Shown here: one piece after another, positions 37,301 to 46,770 of the stretch
How the letters are laid out: every line of letters starts with the position of its first letter
Position numbering within the stretch: position 1 is the stretch's first letter
Source: Bacillus sp. CH30_1T
Lineage (GTDB): Bacteria; Bacillota; Bacilli; Bacillales; Bacillaceae_B
Direction of reading: 5' to 3'
Assembly (NCBI RefSeq): GCF_008364765.1
Contig: NZ_VTUY01000008.1
Span: 124,001-188,000 of the forward strand
Length of the DNA stretch: 64,000 nucleotides
Notes under the pieces: model-generated
What the model saw: the letters and a program-made list of their open reading frames with translations, nothing else
Told to the model about the DNA's origin: nothing
Databases searched by the model: none
Made by a program: the position numbers and the translations under genes

Positions 37301-38272
37301 ATGAGTGAGCAGTGGCTTCAACAACCGGAATGGTTGTGGAATGTGAATACAGACGCCCCAACTTATGTTCACCATTGGATTAGGCATCTAAAAGAGATCA
37401 AAGGAGAACCGGAGCTTGTATTATATGGTGCACCGATTTCCCGTTCTTCCATTAGTGTCTCAGGTGCATCGTTATATCCGACCGAATTTCGGCGAATGTG
37501 GAAGGGATTTGCCACCTACAATTTAGATGAAGATGTCGATTTAGTTGATTTGATTGTTGGGGATGCTGGAGATGTCGTGATGCATACTACAGATATTTCC
37601 TTGTCCCATAAACGTATTGAAGAGGCGACAACTTTTTTAGCTTCGAAATACTCTGAAACAATTACGTCGATGATTGGTGGTGACCATTCAACGACCGCAT
37701 GTGCAGTACGAGGGATAAAGGAAGCCTTTCCAAATGACAGAATCGGGATTTTGCAACTAGATACCCATCTTGATGTGCGGGACCCGGCTGAATTGGGACC
37801 GGCAAACGGTACCCCAATCAGGCAGTTAATCGAGGGATCTACAGTTAGGGGAGAGGATATCATAAACATTGGTTTGCACGGTTATTTCAATGCTAAACCA
37901 CTGATCACCTATGCTAAACATCATTCAATTCAAATGGTGACATTAAAGAATGCTCGCAAAGTCGGCTTTGTCCATACTGTTCAGAAGGCACTGAAGCAGC
38001 TATCTCAAAACGTTGACCGGGTGTATGTAACGGTTGACATGGATGTACTCGATATATCAGTTGCACCTGGAGTACCAGCTTCCACACCAGGAGGTTTGTC
38101 CACAGCTGAGCTATTCAATTCCCTACTCGAGATTGGGAAGCACCCTTTTGTCCGACATATTGATTTTGTATGCTTGGACCCGAGTAAGGATTCTGCGGTG
38201 TCAGAAACCGTTAAAACCGGTGTATATGCATGGCTGCAATTTGTTACGGGTGTTGTTTGTAGATCAAGATAA
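37301..38272 (+). CDS. hutG: Formimidoylglutamase
   Basis: 323-aa ureohydrolase (arginase) family enzyme that splits N-formimino-L-glutamate into glutamate and formamide. The binuclear manganese ligands are in MIGGDHSTT, QLDTHLDVRD and VTVDMDVLDIS, followed by PGVPASTPGG. It begins 3 bp after hutI. This closes the pathway to glutamate. No hutM permease follows, the BCCT gene being the only transporter in the cluster. Confidence 0.94.
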   Translation: MSEQWLQQPEWLWNVNTDAPTYVHHWIRHLKEIKGEPELVLYGAPISRSSISVSGASLYPTEFRRMWKGFATYNLDEDVDLVDLIVGDAGDVVMHTTDISLSHKRIEEATTFLASKYSETITSMIGGDHSTTACAVRGIKEAFPNDRIGILQLDTHLDVRDPAELGPANGTPIRQLIEGSTVRGEDIINIGLHGYFNAKPLITYAKHHSIQMVTLKNARKVGFVHTVQKALKQLSQNVDRVYVTVDMDVLDISVAPGVPASTPGGLSTAELFNSLLEIGKHPFVRHIDFVCLDPSKDSAVSETVKTGVYAWLQFVTGVVCRSR

Positions 38273-38485
38273 ATTCCCTAATAAATTTCATTAATGGTAA
38301 AACGATATCGGACACTGATTTTTTATGGTCGATTCTTAATGGTTGGTAATCTCTTCAGATAGATGCTTTTCTACTACGAGATTCTATCTGGGCTCACTAT
38401 TCAACCCCAATTGAGTACGGGAAATTTTGTTTATAAACTTATGCCTGACATGGTTATAATTAGATGTAGCAGTATTGAACACAGG

Positions 38486-38536
38486 TGCCTCCCCATTAGG
38501 CGTTATTCGGTAACGTGTATGGGGAGGTATCTTTTT
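38486..38536. terminator. Terminator downstream of hutG
   Basis: TGCCTCCCCAT (38486-38496) pairs with ATGGGGAGGTA (38519-38529), then CTTTTTT. Probably serves hutG. The stretch 38273-38485 holds no gene that I can see. Confidence 0.75.
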
Positions 38537-38548
38537 TCTGCAAAAAAA

Positions 38549-39115
38549 CTACCTCACCCCCGACAACCCCCGATTAATAAAGCGGTGCAATATCACCGCC
38601 ATCTCTTCAGGCGTCTTATCCATGCCATTTTCCACCCAATTTTTTATGACATGAATACTTCCGCTTACCATAAACATATTGATGTATTCATAGGTTTCTT
38701 GATCGATCCGGCTTTCGGTGATCCAGTTTTTGAAGATGAATTCGTGAGTGATGATCATGCCTTTTTTTAGAAAGTACATATCGGTGTTCTCGCTGAGAAG
38801 GGCCTCGCAGATGTCGCTTTTGTCGGCGATGTATTCGAATAGCTTTTCCGTCATTTGGAGGGCTTCTTCTTCTTTTGAGAAGTTGTACTTACCCAGTGTG
38901 ACGGTCAGGTCCTCGATGAATTCTTCTTCGATTGCTTCGAGCAATTCGTATTGGTTTGAGTAGTGGGCATAATAGGTGGATCGGTTGATGTCTGCAGTTT
39001 CACAGATTTCTTTGATGGTGATGCTTGAGATTGATTTATCCTGCAATAGTTTCAACAGGCTGTCTTTTAAAACCATGCGTGTATATTTTTTTCGTCGGTC
39101 CATTTTTGAGTTCAA
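38549..39115 (-). CDS. TetR/AcrR-family repressor of the divergent MMPL operon
   Basis: 188 aa. N-terminal HTH: RRKKYTRMVLKDSLLKLL, then SSITIKEICETADINRSTYY, with the typical YYAHYSNQYELLEAI. C-terminal domain resembles the TetR_C type with an SGSIHVIKNWVENG segment. The frame opens with a TTG that has GGAA about 9 nt upstream; an ATG four codons later is possible. It is divergent from the transporter pair and shares a control region full of inverted repeats. Confidence 0.87.
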   Translation of the reverse strand: MNSKMDRRKKYTRMVLKDSLLKLLQDKSISSITIKEICETADINRSTYYAHYSNQYELLEAIEEEFIEDLTVTLGKYNFSKEEEALQMTEKLFEYIADKSDICEALLSENTDMYFLKKGMIITHEFIFKNWITESRIDQETYEYINMFMVSGSIHVIKNWVENGMDKTPEEMAVILHRFINRGLSGVR

Positions 39116-39148
39116 AGATCAGCGTTCCTTTCCTGCTTTTTCTGAGTT

Positions 39149-39235
39149 ATCCAACATACGCGAAAGATGTGTTGAGTATTGAACATTCCTTATGCAACTG
39201 TCCGTTGAATATCCAACACGCTGTTTATTATAATG
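39149..39235 (+). promoter_or_regulatory. Promoter and candidate TetR operators before the MMPL operon
   Basis: Promoter TTGAAT (39206), 18 nt, TATAAT (39230). GTGTTGAGTATTGAA (39170-39184) and TTGAATATCCAACAC (39206-39220) form an imperfect inverted repeat; the latter covers the -35. A third partial TATCCAACA is at 39149. A repressor bound here would block the transporter promoter. Confidence 0.65.
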
Positions 39236-39274
39236 ATAATGTGAAAATGTGAAAGAGACAAGAGAGGATGAAAG

Positions 39275-41332
39275 ATGATAAATATTGCATCTTGGATCAT
39301 AAAGCATAAGAAAGCTGTTCTGGTTGCGTTTATACTGGTGACGGTGCTGTCAACGGCGGCGCAGTTTTTTGTGAAGGTCAATTATAATATGGTCGATTAT
39401 TTGCCCGATGATGCCCAGTCTACACAGGCGATGGACATCATGGAAAAGGAGTTCACGGGTGCTGTTCCCGATACGCGGGTCATGGTGACGGGTGTGACGA
39501 TTCAAGAGGCACTCGACTTTAAAGAAAAGCTGGAAGCCATAGACGGCGTAACGGATGTGATGTGGCTGGATGATATGGTCGACCTGAAGACGCCTTTAGA
39601 AGTGGCGGACAAGGAGACGGTCGAGAATTACTATAAAGATCAGAATGCGCTTTTTTCCATCAGTGTCGCTACCGGGGATGAGGTCCGGATCACCGATGAA
39701 ATCTATGAGCTGGTTGGTAGCGATGGTGCGATTGCTGGTGACGCGGCCAATACGGCAAGTTCTCAGAAAATGGCCGGAAGTGAATCGATGTATGCCGGGA
39801 TGTTACTGGTCCCCCTCATTATATTGATTCTTGTCGTCTCAACGACTTCGTGGGTAGAACCGCTGTTCTTCCTGACAGCTATCGGGGTGTCGGTGCTGAT
39901 CAACCTGGGAACGAATATCTTCCTTGGGGAGGTTTCCTTCGTCACCCAGTCAGTTGCCCCGATCCTGCAGTTGGCGGTGTCGCTGGATTACGCGGTGTTC
40001 CTGCTTCATAGCTTTTCCGATTACCGGAAAGTGATTGATGATCCTGAAGAAGCGATGAAGCTAGCGATGAAGAAGAGTTTTCCTGCGATCACGGCAAGTG
40101 CGGCAACGACGTTCTTCGGGTTTATCGCCCTTACGTTCATGGAGTTTCAAATCGGTTCGGATCTCGGGCTGAACCTGGTGAAGGGGATCGTCCTGAGCTT
40201 TATCAGTGTGATGGTGTTCCTGCCTGCACTGACGCTTGTTTTCTATAAATGGATGGATAAGACGAAGCATAAGAGCTTTGTCCCGAGCTTCACGGGTATC
40301 GGGAACAAGGTACTGAAACTGAAGGTTCCGAGCCTGATCTTTGTATTTGCCATTCTGGTTCCTGCCTTCCTGGGGCAAACGAATACTTCATTCATTTACG
40401 GGACGGGTGAGCAGCCGGAAAACACCCGTGTCGGGAGTGACTTCAAGAAGGTGGAAGAGTCATTTGGTGAAACGACGCCCATCGTTCTCTTAGTTCCAAA
40501 AGGAGATACGGTAAAAGAAAAGGAGCTCGTGGAGGATATCGAGTCCCTTGATTATGTGACAGGAGTCATGGCGTATGTGAACCAGGTTGGTTCTGAGATC
40601 CCGCCTGAGTATTTGGAGAAATCGATTACGGATGAATTTTACTCTGAAAACTATAGCCGGATCGTCATTAACACGAATCAGGGTACGGAAGGAGAGGTCC
40701 CTTTTTCCATAGTTGAGAAGGTGGAAAAAGCGGCGGCGGATTATTACGGAGATGAAGCATTGGCACTTGGGGAGAGCGTGACGCTTTATGATATTAAGAA
40801 TACCGTCAATAAGGATAATGTGGTCGTGAATGTGCTGACGGTCGTGACGATTGCCCTTGTGCTTCTGTTCAGCTTTAAATCGATTACGATTCCGGTGGTG
40901 CTGCTCATCACTATTGAAGCCGCCGTCTGGATCAATCTATCGATTCCATACTTCACGAATACTCCCCTCGTGTTTGTCGGGTACTTGATCATCAGTACGG
41001 TACAGCTTGCCGCGACGGTCGATTATGGGATTTTATTCACAGAGGCCTATACACATTATCGCAAGGAAATGCCTGCTAAAGAAGCAATGGTGAGAACCCT
41101 GGATGAGAAGACATTCTCTATTTCGATTTCGGCAGCGATCCTTTCGAGTGTCGGCTTTATTCTGTGGATCACCTCCTCCAATCCGATTGTTGGATCCATC
41201 GGTCTATTGATGGGCAGGGGGGCGCTGCTAGCCTTTATCATGGTCCTCTTTGTCCTGCCGGCGATGCTCCTGGTATTCGATAAAGTCATTAAGAAAACAA
41301 CCTATAAAGCAAATTATTATGAGGAGAAATGA
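39275..41332 (+). CDS. MMPL/RND-superfamily transporter
   Basis: 685-aa membrane protein with two repeats, each having one TM helix, a large extracytoplasmic domain, and five clustered TM helices (about 165-330 and 510-680). The segment SFPAITASAATTFFGFIAL is the conserved region of TM after the loop in this family. Such pumps export lipids or hydrophobic compounds, or antibiotics. It overlaps the next gene by ATGA at 41329-41332. Substrate unknown. Confidence 0.88.
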   Translation: MINIASWIIKHKKAVLVAFILVTVLSTAAQFFVKVNYNMVDYLPDDAQSTQAMDIMEKEFTGAVPDTRVMVTGVTIQEALDFKEKLEAIDGVTDVMWLDDMVDLKTPLEVADKETVENYYKDQNALFSISVATGDEVRITDEIYELVGSDGAIAGDAANTASSQKMAGSESMYAGMLLVPLIILILVVSTTSWVEPLFFLTAIGVSVLINLGTNIFLGEVSFVTQSVAPILQLAVSLDYAVFLLHSFSDYRKVIDDPEEAMKLAMKKSFPAITASAATTFFGFIALTFMEFQIGSDLGLNLVKGIVLSFISVMVFLPALTLVFYKWMDKTKHKSFVPSFTGIGNKVLKLKVPSLIFVFAILVPAFLGQTNTSFIYGTGEQPENTRVGSDFKKVEESFGETTPIVLLVPKGDTVKEKELVEDIESLDYVTGVMAYVNQVGSEIPPEYLEKSITDEFYSENYSRIVINTNQGTEGEVPFSIVEKVEKAAADYYGDEALALGESVTLYDIKNTVNKDNVVVNVLTVVTIALVLLFSFKSITIPVVLLITIEAAVWINLSIPYFTNTPLVFVGYLIISTVQLAATVDYGILFTEAYTHYRKEMPAKEAMVRTLDEKTFSISISAAILSSVGFILWITSSNPIVGSIGLLMGRGALLAFIMVLFVLPAMLLVFDKVIKKTTYKANYYEEK

Positions 41333-43125
41333 TGATGAGAAAAAAACAATTACGTTATTCTGCACTCGCATTGATGCTATTCTTGCCTTCATTTCTTAGT
41401 GTACCAGCCCAAGCGGCAACGGAAGGAAAGGTCACGTCGAAGGATGAAGTCGTGTACGCGACATTGGACGCAGCTGGAGACCTGGATTCTATCTATGTCG
41501 TGAATACCTTCGAGGTAGCTCGTGCCGGAAAGATTCTCGATTACGGGGAATTCAGCAGCGTCAAGAATCTGACGGATCTGAAGAAGCTTGAGCTGGAGGG
41601 GCACAAGATTGAAATGGATGCTCCAGAAGGAAAGTTCACGTATCAAGGAAACATGAAAGAAGATACAAAGTTACCATGGGATGTGACGGTATCGTATAGC
41701 TTGGATGGGAAGAAAATCGATCCATCACAACTTGCAGGGAAAAGCGGACACCTCGAAATCAACATCGATACTGCTGAAAATAAGAATGCAGGTACTGTAT
41801 TCTATGAGAATTATTTATTACAGGTTTCCCTGAACCTGCCGAATACGTATGAGAACATCGAAGCGGCAGACGGAATGGTGGCGAATGCTGGGAAGAATAA
41901 GCAAATCACCTTTACTGTCATGCCTGGAAAAGAGAAAAAGCTAAGCGTGGAAGCGGATGTAGCGGACTTTGAGTTCGAGGGTGTTCAAATCGCGGCGGTA
42001 CCTTCCACACTCCCAATCGATACGACGGGAACAGAAGGTATGACGGATGACATGTCGGAGCTATCAGGTGCCATCGGGAAGTTAAATACCGGGGTGGCCG
42101 ACTTGAAAAATGGTGTGTCCCAATTAAACGACGGGGCATCGAGCCTGCGCGACGGTTCGGCTCAATATAAAAATGGCATCAGTGAATTGAACGGTTCTTC
42201 GTCTCAAATTGTCGGAGTCTCGAATTCTATCGGCGATGCACTGCGAACCATCAATCAGTCACTGGCAGCAAATCCTGCTGAAATGGATTTATCAGCTTTG
42301 AATGAGCTGCCGGCTGGTTTGACGCAATTGGCAGATGGCCTGACACAAGCTGCGAATGAGTTATCGACCCTGCAGAAGAACTATTCTCGGGCCTATGCTG
42401 CATTGGACGGTGCGATGGCGGGAATCCCTTCTTCCGAGCTTTCGGAAGAAGAGATTGCCGCATTATATGAAAGCGGAGCGGACCAGCAGGTAGTGGATAA
42501 ACTGGTGGAGTCCCATCAAGCTGCGCAAAAAGTGAAAGGGACCTATGCAAGCGTCAAGGAAGCCTTCGCTGCCGTGGAACCGACCTTGAATCAGGTGAGT
42601 GGTTCCGTCAACGAGATGAGCGGACAACTGACTTCCATCTCGAATAATCTGTCTGCATCATTGAAAGAAACGGATATGAGCGGGTTTGCTCAGCTGCAAA
42701 AAGGACTGGGTGAACTGTCCGCCAACTACGGCGACTTCCATTCCGGACTGGTTCGCTATACAGAAGGCGTGGGTCAGTTATCCACTTCTTACGGGAAGCT
42801 TCATTCCGGCATCGCTGAACTGACTGGCGGAACAAACGAATTAGAGGGTGGGGTCTCAGACCTTCACAAAGGAACGAGCGAATTGCATAAGGAAACGAAA
42901 AACCTGCCTGACAAAATGCAAGAGGAAATCAATAAGATGATGGCTGAATACGATAAGTCCGATTTCAAGCCTGTATCCTTCGTTTCCTCCAAGAACGAAA
43001 AAGTATCTTCCGTGCAATTTGTGATCAAGACAGAAAGCATCGAAAAAGAGGAACAAGAAACGAAGAAAGCAGAGCCGAAGAAAGAAAAAGGGTTTTGGGA
43101 TCTGCTGATGGATTTGTTTAAGTAA
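41329..43125 (+). CDS. Exported heptad-repeat protein partnered with the MMPL transporter
   Basis: 598 aa with a signal peptide (residues ~1-30, ending VPAQA-A). An extracytoplasmic beta-rich region (30-230) is followed by heptads of the LxxGxxxL type (LKNGVSQLNDGASSLRDGS, then GLGELSANYGDFHSGL and IAELTGGTNELEGG) predicted as long coiled coil, reminiscent of the YhgE/Pip extracellular region but without its membrane domain. Ends with a Lys/Glu stretch and WDLLMDLFK. Coupled to the transporter, so probably its periplasmic-adaptor-like or wall-spanning component. Three consecutive ATG codons make the exact start uncertain. Confidence 0.8.
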   Translation: MMMRKKQLRYSALALMLFLPSFLSVPAQAATEGKVTSKDEVVYATLDAAGDLDSIYVVNTFEVARAGKILDYGEFSSVKNLTDLKKLELEGHKIEMDAPEGKFTYQGNMKEDTKLPWDVTVSYSLDGKKIDPSQLAGKSGHLEINIDTAENKNAGTVFYENYLLQVSLNLPNTYENIEAADGMVANAGKNKQITFTVMPGKEKKLSVEADVADFEFEGVQIAAVPSTLPIDTTGTEGMTDDMSELSGAIGKLNTGVADLKNGVSQLNDGASSLRDGSAQYKNGISELNGSSSQIVGVSNSIGDALRTINQSLAANPAEMDLSALNELPAGLTQLADGLTQAANELSTLQKNYSRAYAALDGAMAGIPSSELSEEEIAALYESGADQQVVDKLVESHQAAQKVKGTYASVKEAFAAVEPTLNQVSGSVNEMSGQLTSISNNLSASLKETDMSGFAQLQKGLGELSANYGDFHSGLVRYTEGVGQLSTSYGKLHSGIAELTGGTNELEGGVSDLHKGTSELHKETKNLPDKMQEEINKMMAEYDKSDFKPVSFVSSKNEKVSSVQFVIKTESIEKEEQETKKAEPKKEKGFWDLLMDLFK

Positions 43126-43142
43126 CCTGAAAGTATTTGATG

Positions 43143-43197
43143 AATGACACAAAAGTGGTTGGTTATAGTATCCGATCTTACTTTTGTGTCATTTTTT
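43143..43197 (+). terminator. Terminator of the MMPL operon
   Basis: 14-bp perfect stem AATGACACAAAAGT / ACTTTTGTGTCATT and T6. Confidence 0.92.
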
Positions 43198-43335
43198 GTG
43201 TGTCAATTTGTAAGTTTTTATTTTGTAATAGCTTTCCTTACAATCTAAGTTCAAGCTAAAATGTAATGGAGAACCATGAATTGTTTCCAGACCAGAGTCA
43301 GCGGGACAGTCATTGATTAAATGGGGGACGTATTG

Positions 43336-43875
43336 ATGAATCTACTATATGAAGGGATTCCAGAAGAAAAGGCAGAATACTGTCGTGACCTGTGCAATGA
43401 ACTGATGGACTTTCAACAATCAAAGGCTACCATTACGCCGGAACGGTTTGACAGTATGAATTTTGATACCAGGATGCTGCCATCGATCCAAAGTGCTTTA
43501 CATAATTACATAGTGGTGGTGAAGGATCCTCATAAACATGACGAAATTGTCGCGTATGTGTATACCAACATTTCACCGAAAGAATCGTATTCGAATGATT
43601 TTGCCACGTTTTTCGATCTTTCATCAGTTAAGAAAGAGAACGTAGGTTGTCTATCTCAATTTTATATTAAAGAGGGATATCGGCAATTCGGTGTGGGATC
43701 CAGGCTTTTTAACATGTCTATGGATTGGTTGAAAACCTATGAGGATGTGGAGGATTATTTTGTGTTTACATCGAATGGGAATCAAGAGGCGTTGAAATTC
43801 TATCAGCGGAAAGGGTTCTCGATTTCTCATGATATCCTGGACGGCTTTATCACGGTTTTACGAAGTCAACGCTGA
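43336..43875 (+). CDS. GNAT-family N-acetyltransferase
   Basis: 179 aa. C-terminal GNAT core with acetyl-CoA-binding motif YRQFGVGSRLFNMSM (near residue 115) and SNGNQEALKFYQRKGF (near 145). The N-terminal half is less conserved. Start ATG 43336 with GGGGG 9 nt upstream; an in-frame ATG at 43321 overlaps that site. Substrate unknown. Confidence 0.82.
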   Translation: MNLLYEGIPEEKAEYCRDLCNELMDFQQSKATITPERFDSMNFDTRMLPSIQSALHNYIVVVKDPHKHDEIVAYVYTNISPKESYSNDFATFFDLSSVKKENVGCLSQFYIKEGYRQFGVGSRLFNMSMDWLKTYEDVEDYFVFTSNGNQEALKFYQRKGFSISHDILDGFITVLRSQR

Positions 43876-43974
43876 GGTTAGGGGAGTTTTTGACTATCCC
43901 CGCTGGAAATTATATAGTTGAAATCAGATAAGGTTTATCTTGAACGGCATCATTTTAAAGTAGGAGGGAACAAG

Positions 43975-44346
43975 ATGGACGTTTTTGCACCATATTTAGC
44001 AAGTATCGATAATCCCGACCATCGCAATCGATTGGAAGAAATCCTGACGTGGGTTATGGAGAAATTCCCGCAAATGGAACCAGTGATGAAATGGAATACC
44101 CCTATGTTTACCGATCACGGCACATTTATCATCGGTATTGACGCAGCGAAGCATCATGTAAGCGTTGCACCTGAGGCGGTAACCATGACAGAGTTTGCCG
44201 AAAGGATTGAACAATCCGGCTACAGTGCAACCAAGGGCTTGTTTCGAATTAAGTGGAAAGACCCTGTGGATTACAAATTGCTTGAGGATATGATTACATA
44301 TAATATTCAGGATAAAGCAGAATACACGGGCTTTTGGCGGAAGTAG
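43975..44346 (+). CDS. fra: Frataxin-like iron chaperone Fra (YdhG)
   Basis: 123-aa DUF1801 protein, similar over its whole length to B. subtilis YdhG/Fra: MDVFAPYLASIDNP, IKWNxPMFTDHGTFIIG-type core (MKWNTPMFTDHGTFIIGI) and the FWRK C-terminus. Fra delivers iron for iron-sulfur and haem synthesis in B. subtilis. ATG 43975 with TAGGAGGG; the longer frame from 43918 has no ribosome site. Confidence 0.87.
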   Translation: MDVFAPYLASIDNPDHRNRLEEILTWVMEKFPQMEPVMKWNTPMFTDHGTFIIGIDAAKHHVSVAPEAVTMTEFAERIEQSGYSATKGLFRIKWKDPVDYKLLEDMITYNIQDKAEYTGFWRK

Positions 44347-44381
44347 ATAACACTTAGAGTTCATATAAGAAGGAGTGTTCC

Positions 44382-44975
44382 ATGATGATAAAGCCGAATC
44401 GTAAGGTGGATGGATTTATAAAAAAAACCAAGACGTGGAAGGAAGAATTTGAGAGGTTGAGAAGCATCCTTCTTGGCTTTGAGGAGCTGGACGAAGAAAT
44501 CAAGTGGATGCATCCTTGTTACACGCTAGAAGGTAAAAACATCGTGTTAATGCATGGATTTAAAGACTATTGTGCGCTTCTGTTTCACAAAGGGGCTCTG
44601 TTGAAGGACCCCCACGGGATTCTCATCCAACAAACGGAGAATGTGCAGGCAGCGCGCCAGATCCGGTTCACGAATGTTCAAGAAATCATAGAAATGAAGC
44701 CAATCTTGAAAGCGTATATCCAGGAAGCCATTGAAGTGGAAAAAGCCGGTTTGCAAGTGGAATTAAAAAAGACGGAAGAATACACCATCCCTGAAGAACT
44801 TCAAACTAAATTCGACGAAGTCCCTGCCTTGAAGACGGCTTTTGAAGAATTGACGCCAGGAAGGCAACGAGCCTACATTCTTTATTTCTCTAAAGCCAAA
44901 CAATCCAAAACCCGCGAGTCGAGGATTGAAAAATATATGGAGCATATTCTTGATGGTAAGGGATTGAATGATTAG
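44382..44975 (+). CDS. ydeI: YdeI-family protein (DUF1801 plus OmdA-like)
   Basis: 197-aa, length equal to B. subtilis YdeI. N-terminal DUF1801 fold (EIKWMHPCYTLEGKNIVLMHGFKDY) and C-terminal bacteriocin-protection (YdeI/OmpD-associated) segment ending LTPGRQRAYILYFSKAKQSKTRE. It is a paralogue of the preceding fra at fold level, in tandem. Function unknown. Confidence 0.83.
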   Translation: MMIKPNRKVDGFIKKTKTWKEEFERLRSILLGFEELDEEIKWMHPCYTLEGKNIVLMHGFKDYCALLFHKGALLKDPHGILIQQTENVQAARQIRFTNVQEIIEMKPILKAYIQEAIEVEKAGLQVELKKTEEYTIPEELQTKFDEVPALKTAFEELTPGRQRAYILYFSKAKQSKTRESRIEKYMEHILDGKGLND

Positions 44976-45054
44976 AATATGCTGGTTGAAGTCTAATATA
45001 GCTGTATCTTACTACTTTTGGGATAAGAAACTGTTTATTTTCTGAGGTGTCTTA

Positions 45055-45213
45055 ATGATAAGGAAATTAATTGCAACGATTTATTTGTTGGTTGTTTTTA
45101 CTATTAATTATTTTTATGATTTAAATAATATCTCTTTGATTGTTTTGTTTGCCATTTTCCTTATATTTTTATGGGTTGAAGATATAGCAAAACTAAAATC
45201 ACGTGGAAAATGA
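45055..45213 (+). CDS. Small membrane protein, 52 aa
   Basis: Two hydrophobic helices: IATIYLLVVFTINYFY and ISLIVLFAIFLIFLWV, with a basic C-terminus KLKSRGK. GAGGTG is 7 nt upstream of ATG 45055, and a strong terminator follows 20 bp after the stop. Family not recognised. Confidence 0.65.
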   Translation: MIRKLIATIYLLVVFTINYFYDLNNISLIVLFAIFLIFLWVEDIAKLKSRGK

Positions 45214-45232
45214 AATACTATGTTATTGAACG

Positions 45233-45265
45233 AACAAGGCAATAGCCGGGCTATTGCCTTGTTTA
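45233..45265 (+). terminator. Terminator after the 52-aa membrane protein gene
   Basis: AACAAGGCAATAG / CTATTGCCTTGTT perfect 13-bp stem with TTT. Confidence 0.9.
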
Positions 45266-45323
45266 GCATTCGTGCACCTGCCATTAACAAACTACGAATC
45301 CTTCAGTCTAAGAAATTACGATA

Positions 45324-45680
45324 TTATTGAAGTTGTATCGCATGTTTATCATCAATATTTTCTATGTGAGTTAAGGTACTCACCCCACTCTTTTTGTTAT
45401 CATAGTGCACCAGGTAAGTTTGATCTTCTTCAATTAAATTCCATACCATAGGATCTTTTATATGTATTTTAGTTTTTGTGTCCTTCCAAAACTCGCTGGA
45501 CTGATCCCCAAAAGGAGGAATTACTATCATAAAAGCTTCTTCTTGTTCTTCTACATAATTCTTCTTCAATACTGTAACGATAGCTGTTGTTGAACTTGTA
45601 GCAACCACATTATTTAAGATAAATAAGACGACAATTATCAACATAACGGTTAGAGTGATTATCCTTTTTTTATTCCTCAT
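45324..45680 (-). CDS. Hypothetical membrane-anchored protein, 118 aa
   Basis: N-terminal basic stretch MRNKKR and one hydrophobic helix (about residues 7-27), then an extracytoplasmic domain of about 90 residues with no motif that I recognise. GGGGAG precedes the ATG. Lies alone between two convergent or divergent genes. Confidence 0.6.
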   Translation of the reverse strand: MRNKKRIITLTVMLIIVVLFILNNVVATSSTTAIVTVLKKNYVEEQEEAFMIVIPPFGDQSSEFWKDTKTKIHIKDPMVWNLIEEDQTYLVHYDNKKSGVSTLTHIENIDDKHAIQLQ

Positions 45681-45858
45681 AAAGCTCTCCCCTGAATAAA
45701 ACGATACCTTTTAATACTAACAATTAATTTGATGTACCAATAGTATAAAATCAAGAAAAACGAATGGGACTTAGTTTCTTTTTTTGAAAATGTTTCTTGT
45801 GAAAGTGGTTGTGATTTGAAATAATTGGTAGTGATAAGAGAAACAAGGAGAGAAGACA

Positions 45859-46530
45859 ATGGTACAAACAATCATTTTCGACATGGATGGGACTCTATTT
45901 CAAACAGACAGAATTTTGGAATTATCACTGGAAGATACATTTGACCATTTACGATCCCGAAATTTATGGGATACTCTGACGCCAATAGATCAATACCGCG
46001 ACATAATGGGTGTTCCCCTCCCGAAAGTATGGGAAGCCTTACTGCCTGATCATTCTCTAAAGATGAGGGAACAAACAGATACTTATTTTCTTGAAAGTCT
46101 AATCCATAACATTGAGAAGGGCAGGGGTGCTTTGTACCCAAACGTAATAGGGGTTTTCAGTTATTTAAAAGAGAATGATATTTCGATTTACATAGCAAGT
46201 AATGGCTTAACAGAATATTTGCAGGCTATTGTGAACTATTATCAATTAGATCGTTGGGTCACCGAAACATTCAGTATCCAACAGATTCCAACGCTGGATA
46301 AAGGTGATCTCGTGAAAACGATTATCGACAAATATGACATAACGAACGGCGCAGTGGTGGGAGACCGTCTCTCGGATATCAATGCCGCTAAAGACAATCA
46401 TCTGATTTCAATCGGATGCCGCTTCGATTTTGCCCAGGAAGCAGAACTTGCTCAGGCGGATTACATCATAGATGATCTGGTGGAACTGAAGAAGATAGTG
46501 TCTAAGATGAAAAATGAAAACATTTGCTAA
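45859..46530 (+). CDS. HAD-superfamily hydrolase (phosphoglycolate-phosphatase-like)
   Basis: 223 aa. HAD motif I FDMDGTLFQTD (residues 6-16), motif II around IYIASNGLTEY, motif III Lys and motif IV VVGDRLSDINAAKDN (near 170). C1-type cap in residues 20-95. Likely a small phosphatase; substrate unknown. GGAGAG upstream of ATG 45859. Confidence 0.86.
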   Translation: MVQTIIFDMDGTLFQTDRILELSLEDTFDHLRSRNLWDTLTPIDQYRDIMGVPLPKVWEALLPDHSLKMREQTDTYFLESLIHNIEKGRGALYPNVIGVFSYLKENDISIYIASNGLTEYLQAIVNYYQLDRWVTETFSIQQIPTLDKGDLVKTIIDKYDITNGAVVGDRLSDINAAKDNHLISIGCRFDFAQEAELAQADYIIDDLVELKKIVSKMKNENIC

Positions 46531-46770
46531 CCTATGATTGGTTAACGGAATAATCCTTTTTGGATTTGAATTACAAATTAGCTATAGAAGTGAGTGGCAG
46601 GGGCCGTATTGGCAATGGCTTGGATTGTAGGAAATAATGAGAAAGTTAACGAACAAAGGAAGTGAAAAAGGAGATTCCATGAATAATAAGGTCGAAGGCA
46701 AAATAGGTATATAGAAAGACTGTTGGTACAAGTTCCATTTTGTACTAAGCTCTGGATTGGGGCTGATTCT

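Noticed and set aside
46683..46718. 11-codon ORF with strong ribosome site
   Set aside because: Too short to call as a gene; may be a leader or relic of the following small membrane protein.
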